From: Candidatus Argoarchaeum ethanivorans
Lineage (GTDB): Archaea; Halobacteriota; Methanosarcinia; Methanosarcinales; EX4572-44
DNA: 46,425 bases
Assembly: GCA_905067555.1 (NCBI GenBank)
Contig: CAJHIS010000005.1
Coordinates: 1 to 46,425, forward strand
Direction of reading: 5' to 3'
The notes below the pieces were generated by a model. The model saw only the letters and a list, made by a program, of their open reading frames with translations. It did no database searches and was not told the DNA's origin. The translations under genes were made by a program, and so were the position numbers. Shown in pieces: positions 15,012 through 23,374 of the stretch (its first letter is position 1; each line of letters begins with the position of its first letter).

Positions 15012-17463
15012 GCTTGAAATCGAGAATGTACGTGGTATAACCCATATTCAATTATCACCTAACAGTAAAAATTTTGTAATATGGGGTCCAAACGGTTCAG
15101 GTAAAAGTGCTATTGTCGATGCAATCGACTTTCTTTTAACTGGTCGAATTTCTCGCTTAATGGGCGAGGGCACAAGGAGTATCACACTAAATGAGTGTGG
15201 CCCACATATAGACCATGAGCCAAAAGAGGCTGTTGTACGTGCTGTTATTAAAGTTCCGGGGATAACGGAGCCTATTGAAATAAAACGGAGCATGGATCAG
15301 CCTAATAAGTTAGAATATGAAAATAAGATGAAATCTCATCTTGAACCTATTACTTCCCTTGCTCATAGAGGAGAACATGTTTTAACAAGACGTGATATTT
15401 TAAAATATATTACATCAGATGGAAGCACTCGTGCCCGTGAAATTCAGGCCTTATTGAATATCACTGACATAGATAAAATAAGAAAAGCATTCGTAAAAGT
15501 AGAAAATGACTTAAAGAAAGAAAAACTAGCTAAAGAACAGGCAATAAATACTTCCAAAGGTGCTGTAAATGCAACAATTCAAGAGAGTACATTTCAAGAA
15601 AGAGTCGTTTTAGAGGCTATTAATAAGGCTCGTAAAAACTTAGGGGGTAAAGAGATTTCTTCAATTTCCTCTAAAAATTTAAAGAGTGATCTTTCATCTC
15701 CCCTTACAATATCAAAAGATAAAGCTGTTGATATCACATTATTTGAACGAGACATACAGAATCTAAAGAAAATATTAGAAGAAAAAAGTCAAAATGATAT
15801 TCAGAAGAACGATAAACAACTAAGAGAAATAATAACATCAATCCATTCAAAGCCAGAATTATTAAATGCTTTCAATCGCAATCAATTGATAGAACTTGGA
15901 ATCTCAATGATTGATGGTACAGGAAACTGTCCATTATGCGATACAACTTGGGCCGTAGGTAAATTACAAGAACACCTTGAAAAGAAACTATCAGATATAG
16001 AAACCATTTCACAATATAAAGAAACAATTCTAAAATTATCTAAATCTATTTCAGAACGAGTGAACACGACTGATGGAAGTTTAAGTAATGTTATTGATGT
16101 ATTAGGGAAGATTGGGGAAGATTATTGGATTAAACAACTTGCCTTATGGTCTGGCAATTTAAATAAATTATCAACGGCATTAAATAACGCCTTTGATGGC
16201 TATCCTTTGTCCGTTTTCACTATGAGTGAAGTAAAAAAATTGCTTGTACCGGATGAAATTACCGATAAATTAGATTCTTTTGTTGAAATCGTAAAGAAAA
16301 AAGCACCTTCGGTAACGCCAGAACAAACTGCTTGGGATTTGTTAACACGGCTTGAAGAAAATTTAAAGGCTCTTGAAAAAGCAGATACAGAATTTATAAT
16401 TTCAAATACCGCATATAAAAAGGCAGCTATCTTATTGCACGAGTTTGAAAATGCAAGGGATACCGTGCTAGGACGTCTTTATGATGAAGTCAAAGAACGT
16501 TTTGTAAACCTCTATAAGGAATTGCATGGAACGGATGAAATGAATTTTTCTGCGACTATTGCACCCGATGGGGCTGCCCTAAATTTTGAGGTTAATTTTT
16601 ATGACAGGGGAAATTTTCCTCCGCACGCTCTCCATAGTGAAGGACATCAAGATAGTATGGGATTATATCTCTATCTAGCATTATCTGAGCGATTGGCAAA
16701 AGGGCTAATTGATCTAATCATACTTGATGATGTTGTGATGTCCGTTGATTCAAGTCATCGAAGAAGTATTTGTCGTATACTCGCTTCTTCTTTTCCCGAT
16801 AGGCAATTCTTGATAACAACTCATGATAAGACCTGGGCTAATCAAATGAGAAGTGAAGGAGTCATTGATAGGAATGGATTGATTGAGTTTTACAATTGGA
16901 ATGTAGATACCGGGCCACAGGTCAATTATCAAGCAGATATGTGGACTAAAATTGAAGAAGATTTGGAGAAAAATGATGTGCCCTCTGCTGCGGCTCGATT
17001 GCGGAGAGGATTGGAAGAATATTTTGGATTAGTATGTGATTCATTACATATTCCAGTTCGATATAAGTTAAATGGGCAACTTGATCTTGGAGATTTTATA
17101 TCTCCATTGATGGACAGATATCGAGATATTATTAAAAAAGGAAGGAACTCCGCAAGTTCGTGGGGTAATATAGAAGTAAAAGAAAAATTTGATGAACTTG
17201 ATAGTATTAGAAAGGAGATATATACTCGAACTCATGCTGAACAATGGGGAATTAATCCAAATGTACATTATAATAACTGGATATTTTTCTCGGAGAATGA
17301 TTTTCGACCGATTAAGGAAGCTTTCCAAGATTTTTGCAATCTTTTCGTATGTGGTAGTTGTGGTGGTACTTTTAAACTTACCACTGTTGGTATGAAAACC
17401 GCTGGTGTAGCATGCAACTGTGGCAGCATCAATTGGAATCTAATTCCCAAAAGCAGAGGATGA
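14980..17463 (+). CDS. SMC/RecF-like ATPase with central CPLC motif and C-terminal zinc ribbon
   Basis: An 827-residue ABC-type ATPase. Walker A GPNGSGKS is at 36-43. A central coiled-coil-like region carries NCPLCDTTW (about 315-323), resembling a Rad50-type zinc hook. The signature region SEGHQDSMGLYLYLALSERL is near 550, with Walker B LIILDDVVMSVD near 575 (DD in place of the usual DE). The switch region is LITTHDKTW. A C-terminal helical domain (about 640-800) ends in a four-cysteine ribbon, CGSCGG and CNCGS. Such proteins couple nucleic-acid sensing to effectors in Lamassu- and ABC-3C-type defence; exact family unresolved. The alternative start TTG 14998 is possible. Its stop overlaps the ATG of a fourth gene. 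Confidence 0.8.
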   Translation: MPEGKTLKLIELEIENVRGITHIQLSPNSKNFVIWGPNGSGKSAIVDAIDFLLTGRISRLMGEGTRSITLNECGPHIDHEPKEAVVRAVIKVPGITEPIEIKRSMDQPNKLEYENKMKSHLEPITSLAHRGEHVLTRRDILKYITSDGSTRAREIQALLNITDIDKIRKAFVKVENDLKKEKLAKEQAINTSKGAVNATIQESTFQERVVLEAINKARKNLGGKEISSISSKNLKSDLSSPLTISKDKAVDITLFERDIQNLKKILEEKSQNDIQKNDKQLREIITSIHSKPELLNAFNRNQLIELGISMIDGTGNCPLCDTTWAVGKLQEHLEKKLSDIETISQYKETILKLSKSISERVNTTDGSLSNVIDVLGKIGEDYWIKQLALWSGNLNKLSTALNNAFDGYPLSVFTMSEVKKLLVPDEITDKLDSFVEIVKKKAPSVTPEQTAWDLLTRLEENLKALEKADTEFIISNTAYKKAAILLHEFENARDTVLGRLYDEVKERFVNLYKELHGTDEMNFSATIAPDGAALNFEVNFYDRGNFPPHALHSEGHQDSMGLYLYLALSERLAKGLIDLIILDDVVMSVDSSHRRSICRILASSFPDRQFLITTHDKTWANQMRSEGVIDRNGLIEFYNWNVDTGPQVNYQADMWTKIEEDLEKNDVPSAAARLRRGLEEYFGLVCDSLHIPVRYKLNGQLDLGDFISPLMDRYRDIIKKGRNSASSWGNIEVKEKFDELDSIRKEIYTRTHAEQWGINPNVHYNNWIFFSENDFRPIKEAFQDFCNLFVCGSCGGTFKLTTVGMKTAGVACNCGSINWNLIPKSRG

Positions 17464-17599
17464 ATATGAAAAATGAAGATTCTTTATCACATTATAGCGA
17501 TGAATTAGCCCGTTCTCATAAAAATTCAATTGATGAGATATATCGGAAAAAAAGGTCAATATTTTACATCACCATCTATTGCCAAGTTTATGTCTCATC
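17460..17599 (+). pseudogene. fourth gene of the ATPase module, truncated by an IS630-type insertion
   Basis: ATG 17460 overlaps the ATPase TGA, so this was the next gene of the operon. The frame reads MNMKNEDSLSHYSDELARSH, then about 26 more residues, before running into the terminal repeat of the IS element at 17600. The rest of the gene is not found on the other side of the element. It would be the natural position for the module's effector. The family cannot be told from about 46 residues. Confidence 0.6.
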
Positions 17600-18686
17600 T
17601 ATAGTCAAACACCTAACATTTAGGACTTTTGAATGTGTGGCGCAAATTTATTAATCCATGATTTAGCGTAACTTAATTTCTTTGAACATTCAAAGAACAC
17701 CTTTGATATTACACGCTTCAATACATTCAAGTTTTTTATGAACGTTTTTGAAATCTCCCTCTTTGCATCTTTCCGGATATATTCAATTGGATTGAGATCC
17801 GGAGAATATGTAGGAAGGTACACAAATACAATATCCGGATTCTCCGCACATTCCTGTACTATTTTTGCCTTGTGAGAACTAAAGTTATCCAGTATTGTGA
17901 TAATCCTTCCTTTTGGATTTGCCTTTCGAATCCGTTTTAAGAAACATCGGATATCCTCCTTTTTTGAACGCTTACGAAAACCAATAACTGATCGTCCATT
18001 TATTGGATAAAAACCAAAGGTATTTGCCCTAAGTTTACTGGTATTTTTATAGATGACAGGTTTTCCAAATGACCATAGCTTTTGAGTATTGGATGTTGTT
18101 TGTGGGGATGATTCGTCAAAAAATCCTATTATGTCTTTATCAGTTACCTCTGGCAATCTTTTTTTAAAATATACTCTGCATCTTTTGGTTTTCGATAATC
18201 GAATGAATATGGCTTAGCAATAGTTCATTCCAAATCTACTCAATATTATACGAATCTGTTTTGCACTATATTCTACACCAAATTTCTTGGAAATTAACAG
18301 TTGTACATCTTTCGTTGTCCAATTGCCACCATCTTCAAGAATCTTTTTTAATTTCTCCTTCTGAGAAGCTGTTAGTTTTGATGGTCGGCCACCAGCAAAT
18401 TTTGGTATGATGCCATCATATCCCTCTTCATTCCATCGTTCTTGCCAAATATAACCTGTGTTCTTGCTGACACCAACAAAATCCGAAGCCACTTCAACAC
18501 TTTTATCATTGTATCTATGCTTGATAAAATATAGCCTCTTCAACACCGTTGTATCCTTCTCAAGATGTTTGATGCGTTTGGACAAATCTTGAACCGTCAG
18601 ATGTCTCTTTATTTGAATTTGTTCTGTTTTTACCATGGTCCGGTGTATGGCATCTATAAGTCTTAAATGTTTGGTTCGTGACTATA
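17600..18686 (-). mobile_element. IS630-type insertion sequence (about 1.09 kb)
   Basis: The termini are imperfect inverted repeats. The left end reads TATAGTCA, AACACCTAACATTTAGGACTT; the right end, on the minus strand, reads TATAGTCA, CGAACCAAACATTTAAGACTT. Both abut TA, the target duplicated by IS630/Tc1 elements. The right flank is the interior of a second IS (TTTAAACAG site), but the left flank is the truncated gene of the ATPase module, so the two flanks do not match and an adjacent deletion must have followed insertion. Confidence 0.85.
17620..18636 (-). pseudogene. IS630-type transposase, disrupted
   Basis: Two frames: an N-terminal helix-turn-helix part (18636-18214, 140 residues) and a DDE catalytic part (18156-17620, 178 residues). 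The DDE residues are in FFDESS, ILDNFSSH and SPDLNPIEY. Between them the protein continues in a third frame as AKPYSFDYRKPKDAEYILKK. One extra T in TATTGCTAAG breaks the frame near 18216. A run of seven A residues near 18160 would return it by a -1 shift. The A run could be programmed slippage; the T insertion looks like decay, so the element is probably not autonomous. Confidence 0.8.
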
Positions 18687-18849
18687 AACAGAAGAATCGA
18701 TGACATCGAGGTTGTCAGGAAAGAGGTACTGGCATGGCAGGAATTCAGAAACAACAAAAATGCGAAAGTCAATTGGCAATTCACTGCCGAGGACGCTCGG
18801 ATAAAATTATCTCGCCTTTATCTGACACTTGAAAGTTGACGTGACACTA
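18687..18849 (+). mobile_element. 3' fragment of the second IS630-type element
   Basis: This stretch matches 19903-20066 with scattered substitutions and encodes the same C-terminus (DDIEVV, then LAWQEFRNN, ending RLYLTLES). It ends in the same terminal repeat. Its 5' part is missing; the upstream neighbour is the other IS element inserted at an internal TA. Confidence 0.9.
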
Positions 18850-18862
18850 GTGTCACGTCAAC
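18835..18862. repeat. 28-bp perfect palindrome at the junction of two IS copies
   Basis: Formed where the right terminal repeat of the fragment (GTTGACGTGACACTA) meets the left terminal repeat of the complete copy (TAGTGTCACGTCAAC), sharing one TA. It means the complete element inserted exactly next to the end of the older copy. Confidence 0.9.
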
Positions 18863-20066
18863 CCTGTAATGTCGCAAAGAATATAACACGTGTCCTTCAT
18901 ATTCAATCTGAGATGATTGAATATGAAAAAAATACATCGTGACACTTGCCAAAGAGGAGCGCGAAACTCTTGACGCACTCACTTCCAAAGGTAAACATCA
19001 ATCACAGAAAATCCTCAACGCTCTGATTCTACTCGGGTGCGATGAGGGTGAGTATCAGATGAAACGTTCGACCAACGAAGTAATGGCATCCGCCCTGAAC
19101 ATAAGTATGAGAAAGATTGACCGCGTGAAGAGGCGATTTGTTGAGGAAGGTATTGAAATTGCCCTTAACGGTAGAAAAGGAAGCCGCGTCTATGCTAAAA
19201 AAGCCGACGGCGATTTTGAAGCCCATTTGGTTGCATTGAGTTGCAGTGATCCGCCTGTTGGCTTTGCGAGATGGTCTCTGAGGTTATTAGCCAACAAGGT
19301 TGTTGAGCTTGATTATATCGACAGCGTTTCCCATGAAACGATACGCTGCATCCTAAAAAAAACGAAATCAAGCCCTGGCAACGAAAAGGGTGGGTAATTC
19401 CACCGGAGCAAAACGGCAACTTTGTCGCGAATATGGAAATAGTGTTGGATGTTTACAAGCGTCCGTTTGATCCACGATATCCTGTCGTGTGCATGGACGA
19501 ATCACCTAAGCAGCTGATTACAGAGACCAGAACTCCTATTCCTGCAACGCCGAGGCATCCGAACATGCATGATTATGAATACAGGCGTTGCGGTATGTGC
19601 AATATTTTTCTCGCCGGTGAGCCATTAGCAGGAACGCGCATGGTGAAAATCACCGAAAGGAAAACCAAGCGAGACTGGGCTTGTTTTCTGGAAGAGATTG
19701 CAGATCAGTATAAAAGAGCTGAGAAGATAACGCTGGTGATGGACAATCTGAATACACACGACCCAGGGTCGCTTTATGAAACGTTTCGGCCGGATAAGGC
19801 AAAAGTGATATTGGGTAGACTCGAGTTTGTATACACCCCAAAGCATGGGAGCTGGTTGAATATGGCCGAGATTGAGTTGAACGTGCTCATAGGACAGTGT
19901 TTAAACAGAAGAATCGATGACATCGAGGTTGTCTGGAAAGAGGTGCTGGCATGGCAGGAATTCAGAAACAACAGAAATGCAAAAGTGAATTGGCAATTCA
20001 CTGCAGAGGATGCCCGGATAAAATTATCTCGCCTTTATCTGACACTTGAAAGTTGACGTGACACTA
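18848..20066 (+). mobile_element. complete IS630-type insertion sequence (about 1.22 kb)
   Basis: Bounded by 15-bp terminal inverted repeats TAGTGTCACGTCAAC (left) and GTTGACGTGACACTA (right), each starting or ending with TA. It carries a two-frame transposase. A second, truncated copy lies directly to its left. No passenger gene is present. Confidence 0.9.
18939..20056 (+). CDS. IS630-type transposase made by -1 frameshift
   Basis: The first frame (18939-19397) holds the helix-turn-helix region (TNEVMASALNISMRKIDRVKRRF). The second holds the DDE domain, with D in VVCMDESPK, D in TLVMDNLNTH and E in SWLNMAEIEL. They join at CCTAAAAAAAACG near 19352-19364, where a -1 slip on eight A residues continues as KNEIKPWQRKGWVIPPEQNG. 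This heptamer-type site is consistent with programmed frameshifting. GTG 18939 is the first start in frame. An ATG at 18923 followed by seven A residues would give the usual MKKYIV start only after losing one A, so the 5' end may be mutated. Confidence 0.82.
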
Positions 20067-20135
20067 GTGCCATTGACAAGAAAAACTGTTTTTTTATAGA
20101 AAATTTGAAGTTGTTTGTTATTTATTGTGTGTTCT

Positions 20136-20771
20136 ATGAAGGTTGAATTAATTCACACATCATCCTATAGTGCCAATGCCTATCTGCTTTCCGATTCCAA
20201 GGTATTAATCGATGCTGGTATTGCTGCTTCCGGTGCACTTCCGGAAGCCTTGAAATTATCTTTGAAGAATCTGGAATTGGTGGTGTTGACACATGCACAT
20301 TATGACCATACAAGCTCGCTTGTAGACATTATAGAATGCAGCGGTTCCAAGGTTGCAATACATAGAGACGATGCAGCACTCCTGTGTGATGATCACGCTT
20401 CTGCTGCTGTAATGTTCGATGCAGCAGCACCAGAGGTTGACGTTGATATGCTGCTTTTTGACCGTGAAGTCCTGCCTCTTGCAGAAGGTGGTGGGCTTGA
20501 AGTGATTCACACTCCAGGGCATACTCCAGGAAGTATCTGTCTGTACCACCGGCATTCAAAGAGTCTTTTTTGTGGAGACACTGTGTTTGCTGGCGGTGGG
20601 GTTGGTCGTGTAGATCTATATGGGGGCAGTGCGGAAGCGCTTGTACATTCGATTGAGCGGCTAATGGAACTGGATGTTGATGTAATGTATCCAGGTCATG
20701 GCGAGCATTTTAGTGGAAACATTTGCAGGAGTCTGGAATTATCATTATCTCTTGCGAAATCCATGTTATAA
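20136..20771 (+). CDS. metallo-beta-lactamase-fold hydrolase (glyoxalase II-like)
   Basis: A 211-residue MBL-fold enzyme. The dinuclear metal motif THAHYDHTSS is near residue 54, with HTPGHTPGSICLYH near 125 and GDTVFAGGGVGRVDLYGGS near 146. The C-terminal MYPGHGEHF supplies the last metal ligand. Length and order fit hydroxyacylglutathione-hydrolase-like proteins, but the thiol used in archaea differs and the substrate is unknown. ATG 20136 (MKVELIHTSSYSANAYLL) is chosen as the family start. It lies 70 bp after the IS element. Confidence 0.85.
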   Translation: MKVELIHTSSYSANAYLLSDSKVLIDAGIAASGALPEALKLSLKNLELVVLTHAHYDHTSSLVDIIECSGSKVAIHRDDAALLCDDHASAAVMFDAAAPEVDVDMLLFDREVLPLAEGGGLEVIHTPGHTPGSICLYHRHSKSLFCGDTVFAGGGVGRVDLYGGSAEALVHSIERLMELDVDVMYPGHGEHFSGNICRSLELSLSLAKSML

Positions 20772-20894
20772 ATCGATGAGTTCTGCCAGTACAAACAATG
20801 AAAATGAAGTAGATCCAAGTTTTCTTAAGTATGGCAACGTTTATATTTTCCTACACAGAAAGATAAATATTGTACTATAAGGGTGTGATACGTG

Positions 20895-21572
20895 ATGGAA
20901 ATAAAATGGTATGGACATTCATGTTTTGAAATAAGTGAAACCAAAAAAACGATCATTGATCCCTTCCTGAGTGGCAATCCTATGGCAGCCACGATAGACG
21001 TGTTACCAGATATAATAGCAGTAACCCATGGACATGCAGACCACATTGGAGATACAGTAGACATAGCAAGCAAACATAACTGCAGTGTTGTAGCTATACA
21101 CGAAATTGCAAAATACCTTGCACAAAGTGGAATACAGTGCGAGGGTATGAATAAAGGAGGAAGCATCACCATTAAAGGTGTGCGCTTTACAATGACAGAA
21201 GCAATACATTCTGCAGGTATAGATGATTCAGCATTTGGCTTTGATGGCGGATGTCCTGCTGGTTTTATCATAGATGATGCCGGAACCAGAATATATCATG
21301 CAGGCGACACAGCGCTCTTTGGAGACATGCGTCTTATTGGAGAGCTGTACCGGCCACATGTTGCACTTCTTCCTATTGGAGATCGTTACACCATGGGTAT
21401 TCGTGAAGCAGCCATCGCCACAAGCTGGATACGACCGGATATTGTAATACCAATGCACTATAACACGTTTCCAGTAATCGAGCAGTCACCAGATGAATTT
21501 GCAGAACTTGTAACCAGCCTGTGTGACAGTAAAGTAATTATACTGGAGCCAGGAGAGACATTTGAATATTGA
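20895..21572 (+). CDS. UPF0173-type metal-dependent hydrolase
   Basis: A 225-residue MBL-fold protein of the UPF0173/YtkL-like family. It starts MEIKWYGHSCFEI, with DPFLSGNP near residue 21, the metal motif THGHADHIGDT near 46, and the terminal IPMHYNTFPVI. A GTGAT ribosome-binding-like sequence precedes ATG 20895. The family hydrolyses unknown, possibly phosphoester or lactone, substrates. Although it follows another MBL gene on the same strand, the two are only distantly similar. Confidence 0.9.
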   Translation: MEIKWYGHSCFEISETKKTIIDPFLSGNPMAATIDVLPDIIAVTHGHADHIGDTVDIASKHNCSVVAIHEIAKYLAQSGIQCEGMNKGGSITIKGVRFTMTEAIHSAGIDDSAFGFDGGCPAGFIIDDAGTRIYHAGDTALFGDMRLIGELYRPHVALLPIGDRYTMGIREAAIATSWIRPDIVIPMHYNTFPVIEQSPDEFAELVTSLCDSKVIILEPGETFEY

Positions 21573-21593
21573 TTGCCTTTTGAAAACACAAAC

Positions 21594-21603
21594 TATATAT
21601 ATA
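21594..21603 (+). promoter_or_regulatory. TATA box for the DUF2551 gene
   Basis: TATATATATA lies 31 bases before ATG 21635, predicting transcription start near 21624. AGAGG at 21624-21628 could serve as a weak ribosome binding site. Confidence 0.45.
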
Positions 21604-21634
21604 ATGGGAAATCTATGATATTCAGAGGAACGTG

Positions 21635-21949
21635 ATGCAGTCATTCAGGCAAAGAATCAAAAAGCGATTGGAACGTTATATTGAACTCGATGTTGATGGA
21701 ATCCGCAGCCAGGTATTAAAGATTCTGATAAGTCTTAAAACATTCACCGTAGATAAGCTTCATAAAACTCTTTCCACAAAGTTCAAGTTGTCATATACAG
21801 CAGTTGCATCCATGGTTGGATACATCAATTCAAGGCTTGGAATCTTGAAAGCACATAAATTCTCTTATAAAACACGAACAGTATACTCTTTAAAAGAAGA
21901 ATATGTAGATATAGTACAGGGTGCACTCTCTAAACCAGTTCATCTATGA
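21635..21949 (+). CDS. DUF2551 protein
   Basis: A 104-residue archaeal protein ([19 protein letters not shown], then [22 protein letters not shown]). The arrangement of helices with [22 protein letters not shown] resembles a winged-helix fold, matching what I recall as DUF2551 in methanogens. The in-frame GTG 21632 adds one residue. It overlaps the next gene by 4 bp. A regulatory role is plausible but untested. Confidence 0.75.
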   Translation: MQSFRQRIKKRLERYIELDVDGIRSQVLKILISLKTFTVDKLHKTLSTKFKLSYTAVASMVGYINSRLGILKAHKFSYKTRTVYSLKEEYVDIVQGALSKPVHL

Positions 21950-22347
21950 CTTTTGTAAAAGATGCTCATCGTACCGCGACCACCATCATGGTACGTTCTA
22001 CATCAAGTAATCGTATAAGCCGTTCTCGTGATCCTTACTATGAACTTATGCGGCGGTTATTCCAGGAAGAAGCAACTGCCATGCGTGCCAACAAATTTCT
22101 TCTCATGGTAGAGGAACGTCAAAAAGCAGGCGATCCGATTAAAATATCTGAGTGGGAAGATATGATTAAGCAATTTAATATTAACCGCTCTTCTTTTTAT
22201 TCAATGCGCAACAAATTATTAGGTGCTGGTCTAATCAGCAGTAAGAATAAAGAATATCGACTCTCTGAATTATTCAGCCTTGACCTTGTAGATATGGCAC
22301 GCTGGTGGTGGACAGCAGTAATTGGCAGCGATCCTGAAAAACTATAA
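21946..22347 (+). CDS. winged-helix-like hypothetical protein
   Basis: A 133-residue basic protein coupled by a 4-bp overlap to DUF2551. The central part ([37 protein letters not shown], given here as one helix-turn-helix-wing pattern spanning residues 65-102) looks like a DNA-binding winged helix. The C-terminus has a tryptophan-rich stretch [10 protein letters not shown] recall similar proteins next to DUF2551 in methanogens but no function. It converges on the HD gene with a 6-bp overlap. Confidence 0.65.
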   Translation: MTFVKDAHRTATTIMVRSTSSNRISRSRDPYYELMRRLFQEEATAMRANKFLLMVEERQKAGDPIKISEWEDMIKQFNINRSSFYSMRNKLLGAGLISSKNKEYRLSELFSLDLVDMARWWWTAVIGSDPEKL

Positions 22348-22872
22348 TGGTTTCCTGGAGAGAGCAGACAATTCATTGTGAAGAGATATAATTCGCTCAA
22401 TTACCTGTTTATCAACCGATCGTTGTTTCAGATTTTGTATGCACTGGTCAATGGTTTGAACTTGTGTGCCTTTTACAAGATTGTCCGCATGTGCAACAAT
22501 TTTCTCTTCAATCGTTTTTGGAGTGTAGTCTTCTGGTGGTAGCCCAAGTTTAATTGCTTCAGTTTTGTCGATGCCAGCACCGATATGTCGTTTAATAATA
22601 TTAACCACGTCTTCTGTGAACCCAAGCTCACGTCCGATTTTTGCACCTGTTACTGCGTGGCTGATTCCATGCGATTTTGAGCGGCCAATATCGTGCACCA
22701 GCGAAGCAATGATAACAAGCTCGATGTTGACAGGGACAGTAAAGCTGATCTGCTTGGCAATGTTTTCTGCTACCTCTGCAACTGTTTTGCAGTGATTTAT
22801 CACACCTTCCGGGGTTCCAACCTGCTCTAGAAAAAAAAGTGCCTGCTCACGCGATTGTGGTATCGGGGTCAT
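22342..22872 (-). CDS. HD-domain phosphohydrolase (TIGR00295-like)
   Basis: A 176-residue HDIG protein. The metal ligands are visible: H27 in [10 protein letters not shown] in [14 protein letters not shown] near residue 60, and the HADNLVKGT aspartate/histidine near 126. This matches the archaeal TIGR00295 family, whose substrate is not established (likely a nucleotide or phosphoester). The start overlaps the tfe stop by 26 bp. Confidence 0.85.
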   Translation of the reverse strand: MTPIPQSREQALFFLEQVGTPEGVINHCKTVAEVAENIAKQISFTVPVNIELVIIASLVHDIGRSKSHGISHAVTGAKIGRELGFTEDVVNIIKRHIGAGIDKTEAIKLGLPPEDYTPKTIEEKIVAHADNLVKGTQVQTIDQCIQNLKQRSVDKQVIERIISLHNELSALSRKPL

Positions 22873-23374
22873 TGTTTACATCTTTTGGGTTTAGCTTCAA
22901 AATCCGCTTTTTTATTACTTTTATTACTTCTTCATTATCGTGGTGCATTAATTTTTCACCGCATTTCGGACAAACAAAATCCAGTTCTGCAGCATCACCA
23001 AAAAAGCATCTTCCACATTCGTTTTTACATGTGTAGAACATGTTTTCTTCTTCAAACAATAAACGTTTTTCAAGATTTGCGAGTAGCTTTTTTCGCTCAT
23101 CTTCAAGGAGACTATCAAGAGGACTTAAATCCACCCTCCACAAATATGTTAGCCATCCGCTATTGGTATCACGTTCTCGCCGGTACGATGCAAGACGATT
23201 CTCATATAAAAAAAACAACGTTCTTCTTACCGCATTCAGCATCACTTCAGTTACCGTTGATATCTCTTCATCGGTTACTTCTCCTTCAGGCATATTTCTT
23301 ATTACCTTCATGCCTTCTTCTCCAACGAGACTATGAAAATAGCCACACACGACTGTATCGTCCAAATCAATCAA
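22847..23374 (-). CDS. tfe: transcription factor E (TFE alpha)
   Basis: A 175-residue homologue of TFIIE-alpha that stabilises promoter opening with TBP, TFB and RNA polymerase. It has an N-terminal winged helix (VTEVMLNAVRRTLFFLYENRLASYRRE) and a C-terminal zinc ribbon with CKNECGRC and CPKCGEKL at about 119-145. It lies between the HD hydrolase and ATP-grasp genes with short overlaps at both ends (26 bp and 4 bp). Confidence 0.93.
   Translation of the reverse strand: MIDLDDTVVCGYFHSLVGEEGMKVIRNMPEGEVTDEEISTVTEVMLNAVRRTLFFLYENRLASYRRERDTNSGWLTYLWRVDLSPLDSLLEDERKKLLANLEKRLLFEEENMFYTCKNECGRCFFGDAAELDFVCPKCGEKLMHHDNEEVIKVIKKRILKLNPKDVNNDPDTTIA

Noticed and set aside
20136-21572. Two neighbouring metallo-beta-lactamase genes as a tandem duplication
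   Set aside because: They belong to different subfamilies (glyoxalase II-like and UPF0173) with different metal-motif contexts.
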